A DNA stretch of 64,000 nucleotides, taken from Drosophila pseudoobscura. Its lineage: Eukaryota; Arthropoda; Insecta; Diptera; Drosophilidae. Position numbers and translations under genes: made by a program. This document shows positions 35,367 through 48,400 of this stretch, in pieces (within the stretch, counting starts at the first letter, position 1; the number at the start of each line of letters is the position of its first letter). Under the pieces are notes generated by a model, which saw only the letters and a list, made by a program, of their open reading frames with translations, searched no databases and was not told the origin of the DNA. Location: positions 51,661,869 to 51,725,868 of the forward strand of contig NC_046683.1 of the NCBI RefSeq assembly GCF_009870125.1. Reading direction: 5' to 3'.

Positions 35367-38300
35367 ATGCCCATCTTGGTAAAAACGTGAGTATCTTAAA
35401 ACTATATTACCCGTAGGATCTACTGTTAAGTTTGAGAAAATACGCGTGAAGAAAGAAGAACGATGAAGCGGCACACAATGCCCCAGAGTTGTCACCCTTT
35501 TGTGTGGCATTGTCAGCCGAGTTTTGGCAGTCGCAGTGTCGGGTTCTTGCGAAATTTTTTAATTTTTTTTAAATGGGGCCGCCAAAAAAGTCTAAAAAAG
35601 ATCGTAGTGGTGGCGACAAGTCAAGTGAGTACGGGACACTACGAAGAAGGTACAATTTCGGTATATTTATGCGAAATTCACAGGCAAGAAGCGCCGCGCT
35701 GAGGATGAGGCTTTCACTCAGCTAGTAGAGGACAATGACAGCCTGGATGCTACTGAGTCGGACGGTATACCGGGTGCAGCCTCCAAGAATGCTGAAACCA
35801 ATGATGAACAGGTCAACACGGATGAGTACGGAGCCAAAGACTATCGGGGGCAGATGCAGCTGCGTCCAGATCACGGCAATCGCCCCCTGTGGGTGGCTCC
35901 CAATGGCCATGTGTTTCTGGAATCCTTCTCGCCGGTCTACAAGCATGCCCATGACTTTCTCATTGCCATCTCGGAGCCCGTCTGCCGTCCCGAGCACATC
36001 CACGAGTACAAGCTGACTGCATACAGTCTATACGCCGCTGTCTCTGTGGGCCTGCAAACGCATGACATTGTCGAGTATCTTAAACGCCTGAGCAAGACAA
36101 GTATTCCCGAGGGCATCCTAGAGTTTATTCGTCTGTGTACGCTCTCCTACGGCAAGGTAAAGTTGGTTCTGAAGCACAACAAATATTTCATCGAGTCCCC
36201 GCATCCGGAGGTGCTTCAGAAGCTGCTCAAAGATCCAGTTATACAAAAATGTCGCCTCATACGCAGCGAAGGCGAGGGCTTTATTCAGGGCACAGTGGAT
36301 AGCAAGGCGATCACTCAGTTTGGGACAAAACTACCACCTGGAGCAGATGATAAGGCAACAGAGGATCCGGCAGGTGCAGCTGCTGCCGCTGCTGATGGTG
36401 CAGCCGTTGTGCCAGACGATATTACCGACTTCTACGAGAAGATCGACAAGGAGGAGGAGGACGAGGATGAGGCAAATCTGAAAACTGTCTCGTTTGAGGT
36501 ATCCCAGGAGAAAATCGAAGTTATCCAGAAGCGCTGCATTGAGATCGAGCATCCTCTGCTGGCTGAATATGATTTCCGCAATGATACCAACAATCCGGAT
36601 ATCAACATTGACTTGAAGCCCGCTGCCGTCTTGCGCCCCTACCAGGAAAAGAGTCTGCGTAAGATGTTCGGCAACGGACGTGCCCGTTCGGGAGTTATCG
36701 TATTGCCCTGTGGTGCCGGAAAATCTCTGGTGGGTGTCACGGCCTGCTGCACAGTTCGCAAGCGAGCCCTTGTACTGTGTAACAGTGGTGTTTCAGTGGA
36801 GCAATGGAAACAACAGTTTAAGATGTGGTCTACAGCGGATGATAGCATGATCTGCCGCTTCACCTCGGAGGCAAAGGATAAGCCCATGGGATGTGGCATT
36901 TTGGTAACCACATATTCCATGATCACACACACGCAGAAACGCTCCTGGGAGGCGGAGCAGACAATGCGCTGGCTGCAGGAACAGGAATGGGGTATTATGG
37001 TGCTGGACGAGGTGCACACCATTCCTGCCAAGATGTTCCGTCGTGTGCTAACCATTGTCCAATCCCATTGCAAGCTGGGCTTGACGGCCACCCTGCTTCG
37101 CGAGGATGACAAGATTGCTGATCTGAACTTCCTCATTGGACCCAAGTTGTACGAGGCCAACTGGTTGGAGTTACAGAAAAAGGGCTATATTGCTCGTGTG
37201 CAGTGCGCCGAGGTCTGGTGCCCCATGTCGCCAGAGTTCTATCGCGAATATCTGACAACAAAAACGTCCAAAAAGATGCTGCTGTATGTCATGAATCCTT
37301 CCAAGTTCCGCAGCTGTCAGTTCCTCATTAAATACCACGAGCAAAGAGGCGATAAAACTATTGTCTTCTCTGACAATGTATTTGCTCTCAAGCACTATGC
37401 CATCAAGATGAACAAGCCCTTCATCTATGGCCCGACCTCGCAGAATGAGCGTATCCAGATTCTGCAAAACTTTAAGTTCAATTCCAAGGTCTGTTATGTT
37501 AGTGAGATCCGAGTCAAATTGTTAAATCAAATAATGTCTTCCTGCGCAGGTCAACACAATCTTCGTGTCGAAAGTGGCTGACACCAGTTTCGATCTTCCC
37601 GAGGCCAATGTGCTCGTCCAAATATCCTCGCATGGTGGCTCCCGACGTCAGGAAGCTCAGCGTTTGGGTCGTATTCTTCGCGCCAAAAAGGGCGCCATTG
37701 CTGAGGAGTACAACGCCTTCTTCTACACACTCGTCTCGCAGGACACCATGGAGATGAGCTACTCCCGGAAGCGTCAACGTTTCCTTGTCAATCAGGGCTA
37801 TAGCTATAAGGTTATTACTCATCTCAAAGGCATGGACACGGATACGAACTTGATGTACGGCTTGCAGGAAGAGCAGGCGCAGCTTCTGCAGCTTGTCCTC
37901 TCTGCCTCCGATTTGGATTGCGAGGATGAGAAGCTGCCGGGCGAGCCTGGCTACCGTCCAGGCGGCACAACCAAACGGGCCGGTGGGCTCAGCTCCATGT
38001 CAGGCGGCGATGATGCCATTTACTATGAACATCGTCGAAAGAACGTTGGAAGTGTTCATCCTTTGTTCAAGAAGTTTAGAGGATAGATTTAAGAATTTTG
38101 TGAACCGCTGTGAAGCTTAAATACAATTCTAAGTAACCAGATACGATGTTTTCTTTGAAGTCTTTCGGGTTATTATACCCGGTACTCGAAGAGTTGAGGG
38201 ATATATTAAATTTGTGGCGGATGTGGATGTAACACCCAGAAGGAACTGTTCCGACCCCATAAAGTATAAATACTCTTGATCAACATCAATAGCCGAGTCG

Positions 38301-39271
38301 ATATAGCCATGTCTGTCCGTCCGTCTTGATTGGCTCCTAGATCTCAAAGAGTTCGAGAAACCAAATTTTGTATATCCCACTGCCACAAGTGTCTTTCAAA
38401 TGGACGAAAAGCTGTGTCATCCACAATATTGAAGGAACGAAACAACCGAAGGGGCAGAACCATAGAAAATTACGCTATCTACCACATTGACGAATCTGGT
38501 TAATATCGGATAATTGTTATAACTGGAATACCGCCTTCCACGCTCTTACTCTTTCTCGCTCTCTCGGTCTTTCACACTCTTCCTCGTGCAGTCTGTGCCA
38601 CCCCGAGGAGGTGAGCGAGATAGCACCACAGCTGGTGTTGGTGGGAGAAGAAAGAGAACGATACAGCAGAAAAATGGAAACAGATAAAATAAAGATAAAG
38701 AGGATAAAATTAGTGCAACGCAGAACCTTTCACAACATAATCGCAGCATCGCTTTAACCATTCGAATATTGTTTCATTTTAGACAAAGTTCTGGGACTGG
38801 TGATTGGGCCATTATTGAACTGCAAGGCGATCTGGAAGTAAGAAGTAATCAGGATATGCATGACCAGTTCATTGGCGATCTCTACTACAACAAATATGGT
38901 CAACCGGTGCGTACCAGAGTCTTGGGCCATCCACATGATTTTCTAATTCTCAAACTCATTGACAGATTCTCATAATAGGCCACCACATACTGCAAGGACG
39001 CGAACAGAAGCTTGAGAAGCCATTCGCGGTGCTGGAAAAATCAAAATCCAACGAAGGACAGCGCCTCTTGGACACCAGCATTGCCACGCAAGATGTCAGC
39101 CTTTTAAATGCCACTTCTGGGGCGGAACGAACGGTCCTGGATCACACCATTGCCCAGGAGCACAAGAGTCGCCAGCGTACAGAGTATACAGTGCGGGCCG
39201 TGTGCACCAAAAAGCTGATCTTCAAATCACGACCCAAACCTATTATTGCCAATGTGGCCAAGACTGTATGA
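35367..39271 (+). CDS. Ctf8: Ctf8, cohesion-loading RFC subunit (split around haywire)
   Basis: Exons: 35367-35386 (20 nt, MPILVK plus two bases), 38783-38906 and 38966-39271, giving 149 residues. The middle exon encodes [19 protein letters not shown] and the [11 protein letters not shown] block. The last encodes [22 protein letters not shown] and ends with [13 protein letters not shown]. These match the chromosome transmission fidelity factor 8 family, part of the Ctf18-Dcc1-Ctf8 clamp-loader complex for PCNA and sister-chromatid cohesion. The tiny first exon was chosen because its GTGAGT donor is phase 2 and completes Thr with the first base of exon 2, and because MPILVK is a typical Ctf8 start. 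The first intron is about 3.4 kb and contains all of hay on the same strand. The fly protein is longer than human (about 121) through an insertion before the last block. Confidence 0.85.
35573..38086 (+). CDS. hay: haywire, XPB/ERCC3 helicase of TFIIH
   Basis: Exons: 35573-35624, 35684-37488 and 37550-38086, giving 797 residues, close to the known fly length of about 798. XPB is the 3'-to-5' ATPase/translocase of TFIIH that opens promoters and damaged DNA in nucleotide-excision repair. Seen: a basic start [17 protein letters not shown], the N-terminal damage-recognition-type domain, Walker A GAGKS at 361-365 (Lys364), DEVH at 459-462, the RED motif at 490-492, and helicase motif [13 protein letters not shown] at 653-663. 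The C-terminal tail is acidic to Gly-rich. The second intron starts with the weaker donor GTCTGT, confirmed by the frame (NSK joined to VNTIF). The whole gene sits within Ctf8 intron 1. An out-of-frame ATG at 35463 suggests hay transcription starts between it and 35573. Confidence 0.97.
38087..38782. other. Rest of Ctf8 intron 1 after hay
   Basis: It holds the hay 3' UTR, the dispersed obscura-type repeat at 38174-38400, a CTCTTTCTCGC-rich tract, and the acceptor TTTCATTTTAG for Ctf8 exon 2. Confidence 0.6.
38174..38400 (+). repeat. Dispersed repeat copy (TATACCCGGTACT type)
   Basis: Diverged copy of the element at 23372-23570, with TTCCGACCCCATAAAGTAT and CATCAATAGCCGAGTCG, followed by a TCTGTCCGTCCG stretch. 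It lies just past the end of hay. Confidence 0.6.
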
Positions 39272-39342
39272 GTGCTTAATAGATAGAACATTTATTTGTC
39301 CTTTATGATTATACGATTACGTAGTTATGGTTCGTCCCTCTA

Positions 39343-42512
<3,170 letters not shown>

Positions 42513-42570
42513 TTAGAGAAAATTTTATGATTTAATTCGCGGCGGACCGCCTTTTTCTTTTCTGGCGTCG

Positions 42571-42579
42571 AGTGTGACC
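42571..42579 (-). promoter_or_regulatory. Ohler motif 1 (M1BP-type) between E(z) and CNEP1R1
   Basis: AGTGTGACC on the plus strand is the reverse complement of GGTCACACT, the core of Drosophila promoter motif 1 bound by M1BP. It lies about 100 bp from the E(z) start and 200 bp from the CNEP1R1 start, in a 308-bp shared divergent promoter. Confidence 0.6.
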
Positions 42580-42778
42580 AGTTGTTAATCGAAAAGTGTT
42601 GGAAGACGGGGGCAAGAGACAGTGCTGGCAAACGGGAAAGGTCATCAAAAACATAAAAAGAAAATACTATGTAAATCCTGTCAAAATCTATGCAACTACA
42701 CACAATTACACAAAATTCTATAAGCTGGACAAATTTAAACTCATCAAATCGGCCACGAGCATTGAGGAAATTGCTGCA

Positions 42779-43395
42779 ATGGAACCGTCCGCTTGCGAAG
42801 GCGAGTTGGAGCCCACCCCAAAGGAAGGCACGCCGCGCTGACTATGTTTACTAACTTTTGGTTGTTGCTATTTTTATATGTCCTTTGCAGACCTGAAGGC
42901 TTTCGAACGACGACTCACCGAAGTGGTTCTCTCGTACAGACCTCCGACGTTCCGATGGCGCAGTAAGTGAAGCTCTTTTGGGCGGAAACACCGGTAATAA
43001 CAGCAGAACCTTTTCCAGTTCTACTGTCCGCCATGTCGATGTGCACGGCTATCGGGGCCTGGTACTGGCTGAGGGATCCACGCACCACAGTTGTGCCTCT
43101 GACGGAATCCCTCTGGATACACCCAATCTTCACAGCGGCCACAGTAACCTTAAGTAAGAGCAGCCACTTGGCCGAGCATTATGCATACACCCACGCAGAG
43201 CACCCATTAACAACAGTGCGTAACGCCCTGGCTTCTCCAGTTGTACTCTTTATTTTAGGCATACAAAAGTTGGTGATAGCGCCGCAGATCATCACGTCGC
43301 GCACGCGTAATGTGCTGGGAGACTTCAACATGAGCTGCGATGACACGGGGAAGCTGATATTGAAGCCCCGCCAAAGCAACAACAACAGCACATGA
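42779..43395 (+). CDS. Cnep1r1: CNEP1R1 homologue, nuclear envelope phosphatase regulatory subunit
   Basis: Exons: 42779-42800, 42891-42962, 43019-43153 and 43241-43395, giving 127 residues (human 125). The sequence reads EDLKAFERRLTE, then FRWR, two hydrophobic segments (LLSAMSMCTAIGAWYWL and IFTAATVTL running into VLFILGIQKLVIAP), then the diagnostic tail FNMSCDDTGKLILKPR. The protein partners the phosphatase CTDNEP1/Dullard at the nuclear envelope and ER, controlling lipin and phosphatidic acid flux. Frame requires the first intron to start at GAAG/GCGAGT, a GC-AG intron; no GT site gives the right phase. Upstream the frame is open for about 60 codons but without ATG, so that part is 5' UTR. 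Confidence 0.9.
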
Positions 43396-43783
43396 GTCAC
43401 CGACCGCTACGAAGACAATCAATTAGTTAATGCATCCAAAAACTATCTAAATAACTTTCCTCCATGCCTATTTTGTTCCGGACACTCTTGTTTTATTCAC
43501 GAAATTTTAGCCTATCTATCCCCCTGGCCCCACACTACTCCCATTTTCGTTTAGTTATATAAAATTCATTCTAAAAACAAAAAGATTACTGTTAAGCTTT
43601 ATGTGTTTCGTTATGGCGTTACGTTACCCTTCGCTGCCAAATATCAAAAAAAAAAAAAAGAAAAAATAAGTCAAGCTGCATTCAAAACCAATTACCATTA
43701 TATTGAAGTATTGCCTCTGGGCAGCTTGCTGGTTGTGCAATGGCAAGTGTTTTTTGCAATTTAGAATTAAGAGCCGGACGGAG

Positions 43784-43790
43784 TATAAAT
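43784..43790 (+). promoter_or_regulatory. TATA box of the small secreted peptide gene
   Basis: TATAAAT lies 61 bp before the ATG at 43845. A likely start site falls near 43815, leaving a short 5' UTR. Confidence 0.7.
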
Positions 43791-43844
43791 AGTGGAGGCC
43801 AGATCACTCCAGGGCATCAGAAGCAATCTGTACACCAAGCCAAC

Positions 43845-44117
43845 ATGAAATTCGTTCTCTTGTGCACCCTCCTCCTGAGCATTGCCTTGATCATGGCTTC
43901 AGGCAAGGATCACAGCGGGTAATATTCGGGATCAGATCCAACTAAGCCGGTTCTTCCTTCCATACTTACAGCTCAACTGGACAATGAGGACATGGAGCTG
44001 TATCCGCAGCACAATGACCACCACAAGGATCGCTCAGTCCGCAGCCTGACACCTGAAGAACTACCCGGCCAAGGCGATACAGGCAAGACGGGGGATGTGG
44101 TCGGCTGCTGCGGCTAA
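43845..44117 (+). CDS. Small secreted peptide precursor (unrecognised)
   Basis: Exons 43845-43902 and 43972-44117 give 67 residues. The first 20 (MKFVLLCTLLLSIALIMASA) are a strong signal peptide with an ASA cleavage site, leaving a mature peptide starting QLDNEDMELYP. It is His/Asp-rich in the middle, with possible basic processing near KDRSVRS, and ends in GDVVGCCG. The frame requires a GC-AG intron (TCAG/GCAAGG); the nearby GT site would give an immediate stop. A TATA box, short 5' UTR and AATAAA at about 44182 make a compact complete gene, as is usual for highly expressed secreted peptides (immune, accessory-gland or neuropeptide-like). I do not recognise the family. Confidence 0.65.
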
Positions 44118-45410
44118 GTCGATGGCAGATTAGGGCGTGCCAGAGTCTGTTGTAATGGACCATCGAGCCCCTTTAAATTGAAATAAAGAGCAATATTGAA
44201 AAATACACATGATCCGAGTTTTGAATGTTATACTGGGACTGAGAGAAAGGGGAGAAAGGGAAGAAAACAATCCTTCGTCGTCTGGTTGATCTTGCGTGAT
44301 ATTTATTTTGATTCAGCATTCTCTATAGTTCTTTTCACTTTCGTTCTGCCCTTATCGCATACATATATAAATCTTTTATCTTTATTTAGTTTTTATTTTT
44401 TAGTTTTGTGTGATTTGCTCATTCTTTTTTGGTACAAATTGTATGCGTTAAGTTTTGCCATTTCATTCATTTCGTTTATGTCTATTTTGTAAATCTTAAA
44501 AAGTATTATTATTGCGCAGCTTTTGTCTCTATCATTGTATCATGAATTTTGTAATTTGTAGATTTGTTTGTTTTTTTTTGTTTTTTGTTTTTTTTTTTTT
44601 TTAAATAGTACGTTTATCAAAGTTGACGGCGTGGAAATACTCGGTATATAAATGCATCTGCTTTCTGCTTGTGTGGTTCAGTTTTGGTAGGCATTCATTA
44701 TGTTTAGAATAGTAATCAATTAATTTATGAATTATTTGTATCTTTACACTTGGTTCTACTCTCTCGCATCGCACATCTACTCGTATCGTATCTATCCTTT
44801 TTATCTCTCGCTCGTACACCATGCACAAAAAAAATACTCTAGATTTGATTTAAAAGATTTCCTTCTTTCCCTTTTATATTTATATAATCTCTGCTTTCTT
44901 TTGTAGTGAAATTTAGGATTTATCTCATACCATACATCGGTTTAAACTTTGCGCTAATTTTTCGTTAGATTAATAGGGTTCGCGGTTCTTCATTGCTTAA
45001 CATTAGTGCTAGATTATTAACTAAATATTGTTGCTGTTCTTGTTGTTGTTGTTGTTGTTGCTGCTGCTGATGCTGCTGCTGCTGCTGCTGATATTTACGT
45101 CCGAGTCCGTCGTCGTCACGTTGCGGGAGGCACGCTAAAGCATTACGAAACACAGATTACAATACGGAAAAAATACACGTGCTCGAAATGCATACATAAT
45201 TAAACAAAAAAAAAATAATAAAACTAGAGGCTGCCTCCTGGTTGCACAACACTCGCATCGCACACACAATCTTTACAAATAATACAGAAGCCTAGTGTAA
45301 TTACATAAATAAAACCATTTAAATCAATACAAATACAAATACAAATAAAAATACAAATTAACGTTAATGAACTCTTTCTCTCTGCATCTATCCTATCCCC
45401 CCCGCCGATA
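44118..45410. other. Spacer and probable long CYRI 3' UTR
   Basis: AT-rich. It includes the peptide gene's AATAAA at 44182, T runs near 44570-44600, and a CAA/CAG-type run (plus strand TTG/CTG) at about 45020-45092. No open frame with coding character. Confidence 0.5.
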
Positions 45411-48400
45411 TTATGCAGCCAGCATATTGCGTATGTTCTTCGGCGTGTTCTCCTCGTTCAGATGCTTCGTCGTGTAGCGCAGGGCATTGAGCAGTGGCTC
45501 CGCCTTGATGGCTGGCTGGGCCTGCAGCAGTCGCACACAGCCCTTCACATCCACGTGGGCGCCGCGCACGAATGCCCCAACTGGATGCACGTGATCGTAG
45601 AGTATGACCAGGCCAACCATCACACGCAGCACCAGCATTTTCGTATCTTCCCGCTCGATCTGTTGCAGCAGTTTCCTACATCAAATACAAATGGTATTAG
45701 TTTCGAAATTGCAGCAAGCAGCAACCAATTCGTGATGTGATGTGATACTTACGGATTCTCCAGCATTCTGAGGCACACCTTGGCCATGGTGCCCAGTGTT
45801 TCCGTTGTGTTTTGGACATCGTCGGCATTGTCGTTAACAAACTTCGATGTCGCCTCGCTCAGCACCTTGAGCATGGGCGTGGCATGGGCATAGAAGAGGG
45901 ACATGCGATTGGCCAGCTCCGTGCTGACCATCATGTTCTCGGTGGAGTCCACCCGCTGGCGGCTCACGATGCGTCTGTAGTAGCTGAAATCATTCTGTAT
46001 GGCGGGTGTTTTCATCTGGAAATAGGAACACGGAAAGCAAAACATTTTTTAGACTCAGTACAGATGAGACGTAATCCGATTGGGGTGGTTTTATTAAATG
46101 TGTTTACAGGAAAATGGGTAAAATGGATAAGTAAATACAAAGTTCCCCAAGAAAAAACCAGATTCTAAATTTTAAATTTAAATAGATGTGTCATAGCAGT
46201 CGGCTTTCCGTCTTCGATGGGACTGCGGCACCGAGTTTTGAAGCACTTGCCCAGTGTCTGCGTTGCGATGAAACGTTTTCCAGCACTTGTCCTTGTTTGC
46301 CTCTAATTACGGTTGAGACTTTAAAATCTAATTGCTGTACGTGACACCTCAATTTACCCGTTGTCCGGGCACTTGGCGACTCCGTAGTTTTCCCCGATTC
46401 CACAGCCAGGCCCAAAAACACTTAAGTTGTCAGGGCTGCATATTGCGAGCCGTGCGTGAGAAAATAACTTCAGAGAGCCGAGCCGCCGCCATGCCACGAA
46501 TTTCTGAGTCAAGTCGCTGCCTGGGCTGGCTGTTGTGGCGTTGCTCATCCATCCAGTCACCTTGACAGAGGCGCTGCTCGAAACATGCATTAGTTTTGTA
46601 TACTATATGGCGAAACTTTATATAAATACGTTATTAGCATAAATCGTTCTGAACAGTCACAAATGATGCGGCGACCAGGACAGATCCACAGCCACAGCAG
46701 CAGCAGCCCCAGCAGCAGCATCATCATCCGCTGGGTGAGTGCTTACAATATACACACATTCTTTTGTTACATTTTCCCCCGGGTTGAGAAAATAAAACAA
46801 CAAATATTGTATACTAAACAGACGGAAAATTTAGGTGTTGTTTCGAACAAATCCGAACCGAGACTGAATATTTTCAATAGTATAATCGGGCATAACAAAA
46901 ATAGTCAGCCTGCTAGATCTTCTTTCGCAAGATTATATATATATATAGATGATTAATCGTTTAATGATTCTCACAGCACCTATCTGCATCGCTTCTACTG
47001 ATGATAAATGCAATCTGTGTAACAAGTCAATATGCATCACCTTATGGCAGCAGCAGTCAGGCTTATGGCTACAATCTGCCACCACAACAACAACCACAAC
47101 AACAACAGCAGGAAAATGCTTATGCAACTCCCCAGCAGCTGAACTACGCCCAACAATATCCCTCCGTCCCAGCAGCAGCAGTGCAATCTCTGTGGTCTGG
47201 AGCTCCCATTGTAGTCAATGACAATCTATATAGCGCGAACAGCAATCTGGGACAGGAACAACTGGAGCAGCAACGTTATGTCACCATCAACGGCTATTAC
47301 GGAGAGGATTACCCCGGGCGACAGTACACACAATTTCCCAATTGGCGCTACAACAATCCCGAGAGGCAGAGGAAGGAACCAGAGGTACCGCCACCGCCGA
47401 CACGTGCCGTCAATCACAACTACAACAATGTGCCTGGCTATGTATACTACCAGCGACAGGAGCCTCCAGTTCAGCCAAGGATCCAGCCTACAGTTCAGCC
47501 ACGGATCCAGCCTACAGTTCAGCCACGGCTTCTGCGGGAGTATAAGCCCCAGTTTAGGCCCGAGTTGGACTCCAGCGAAGCCCGCCGCGAGGAGGAGCAA
47601 GTGGTCCACATTGGCGGCAGTCGCTCTTTGGCCAGAAACAACTATAACTACAACTACAAGCACAATGACAATGACAATCAGAACTACTTTGAGCCAGCAC
47701 AGCCCTGGCGTCGACGTAATTTTGAGTCGACATATGCGGAGCACTTTTCCAATTACCTCCGCAAATATCCGCAGCGCCTGCAGCCGGTCTACAGCACGGG
47801 CGAAAACTTCGATGACAAATGAGTGCTGGGACTATCTAGTTATCTAGTTTTATGGCATATAATAAATCCCATCAAATTTTGTATTCCCTTTTCTGTCAAA
47901 TACTCCGGAAATTGGTAGTCCTTTGGGCAAAAGGACTTGGCTGACTAACCGGCTGCCGACCGATCGGCGATCTCTCCGACAGGCCACAGAAGTTCGCTCC
48001 GGGAAGCCCAAGGAGTGGCTTCAGTCCTGCTGTGTGCAACATTCCCTCGATGCTTCTGTCGTAGGCCAACGACTGCCCCTCTCCTGTTTGTTTGGTCGAA
48101 TGACTCCAATAAAGCATGTCGTTAAAATGAAGCCAGTTACAAGTGAAGTCAATAAATATTGCAGCATACTTTGCCGCTGCACGGGAGACAATGAAAACCG
48201 GAGAACAGAGCCCCAGAGCCGCACAGTCGCCAGAGACAATGGGTTTCTATAGAGAAACGGAAGTAGCTGTTAGTTAGAAGGCACGTTTGAGCTATATACA
48301 CACACTTTTGCAATCGAGTATCTGTGTTCAAGTGCATCTGACACTTTGGCCACACAATGAACGTGCAGTTTGCAGCATTTAACATCATCAACAGCATCAT

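Noticed and set aside
42596-42778. Open frame ahead of the CNEP1R1 start
   Set aside because: It is in frame but has no ATG and no family similarity; treated as 5' UTR.
46933-47127. Val-rich minus-strand frame opposite the CAA repeat
   Set aside because: Translation of a trinucleotide repeat in antisense; no other support.
47218-47847. 209-codon alternative frame over the nested secreted gene
   Set aside because: Thr/Ser-rich shift of the same low-complexity DNA. The frame with signal peptide, TATA box and clean stop is preferred.
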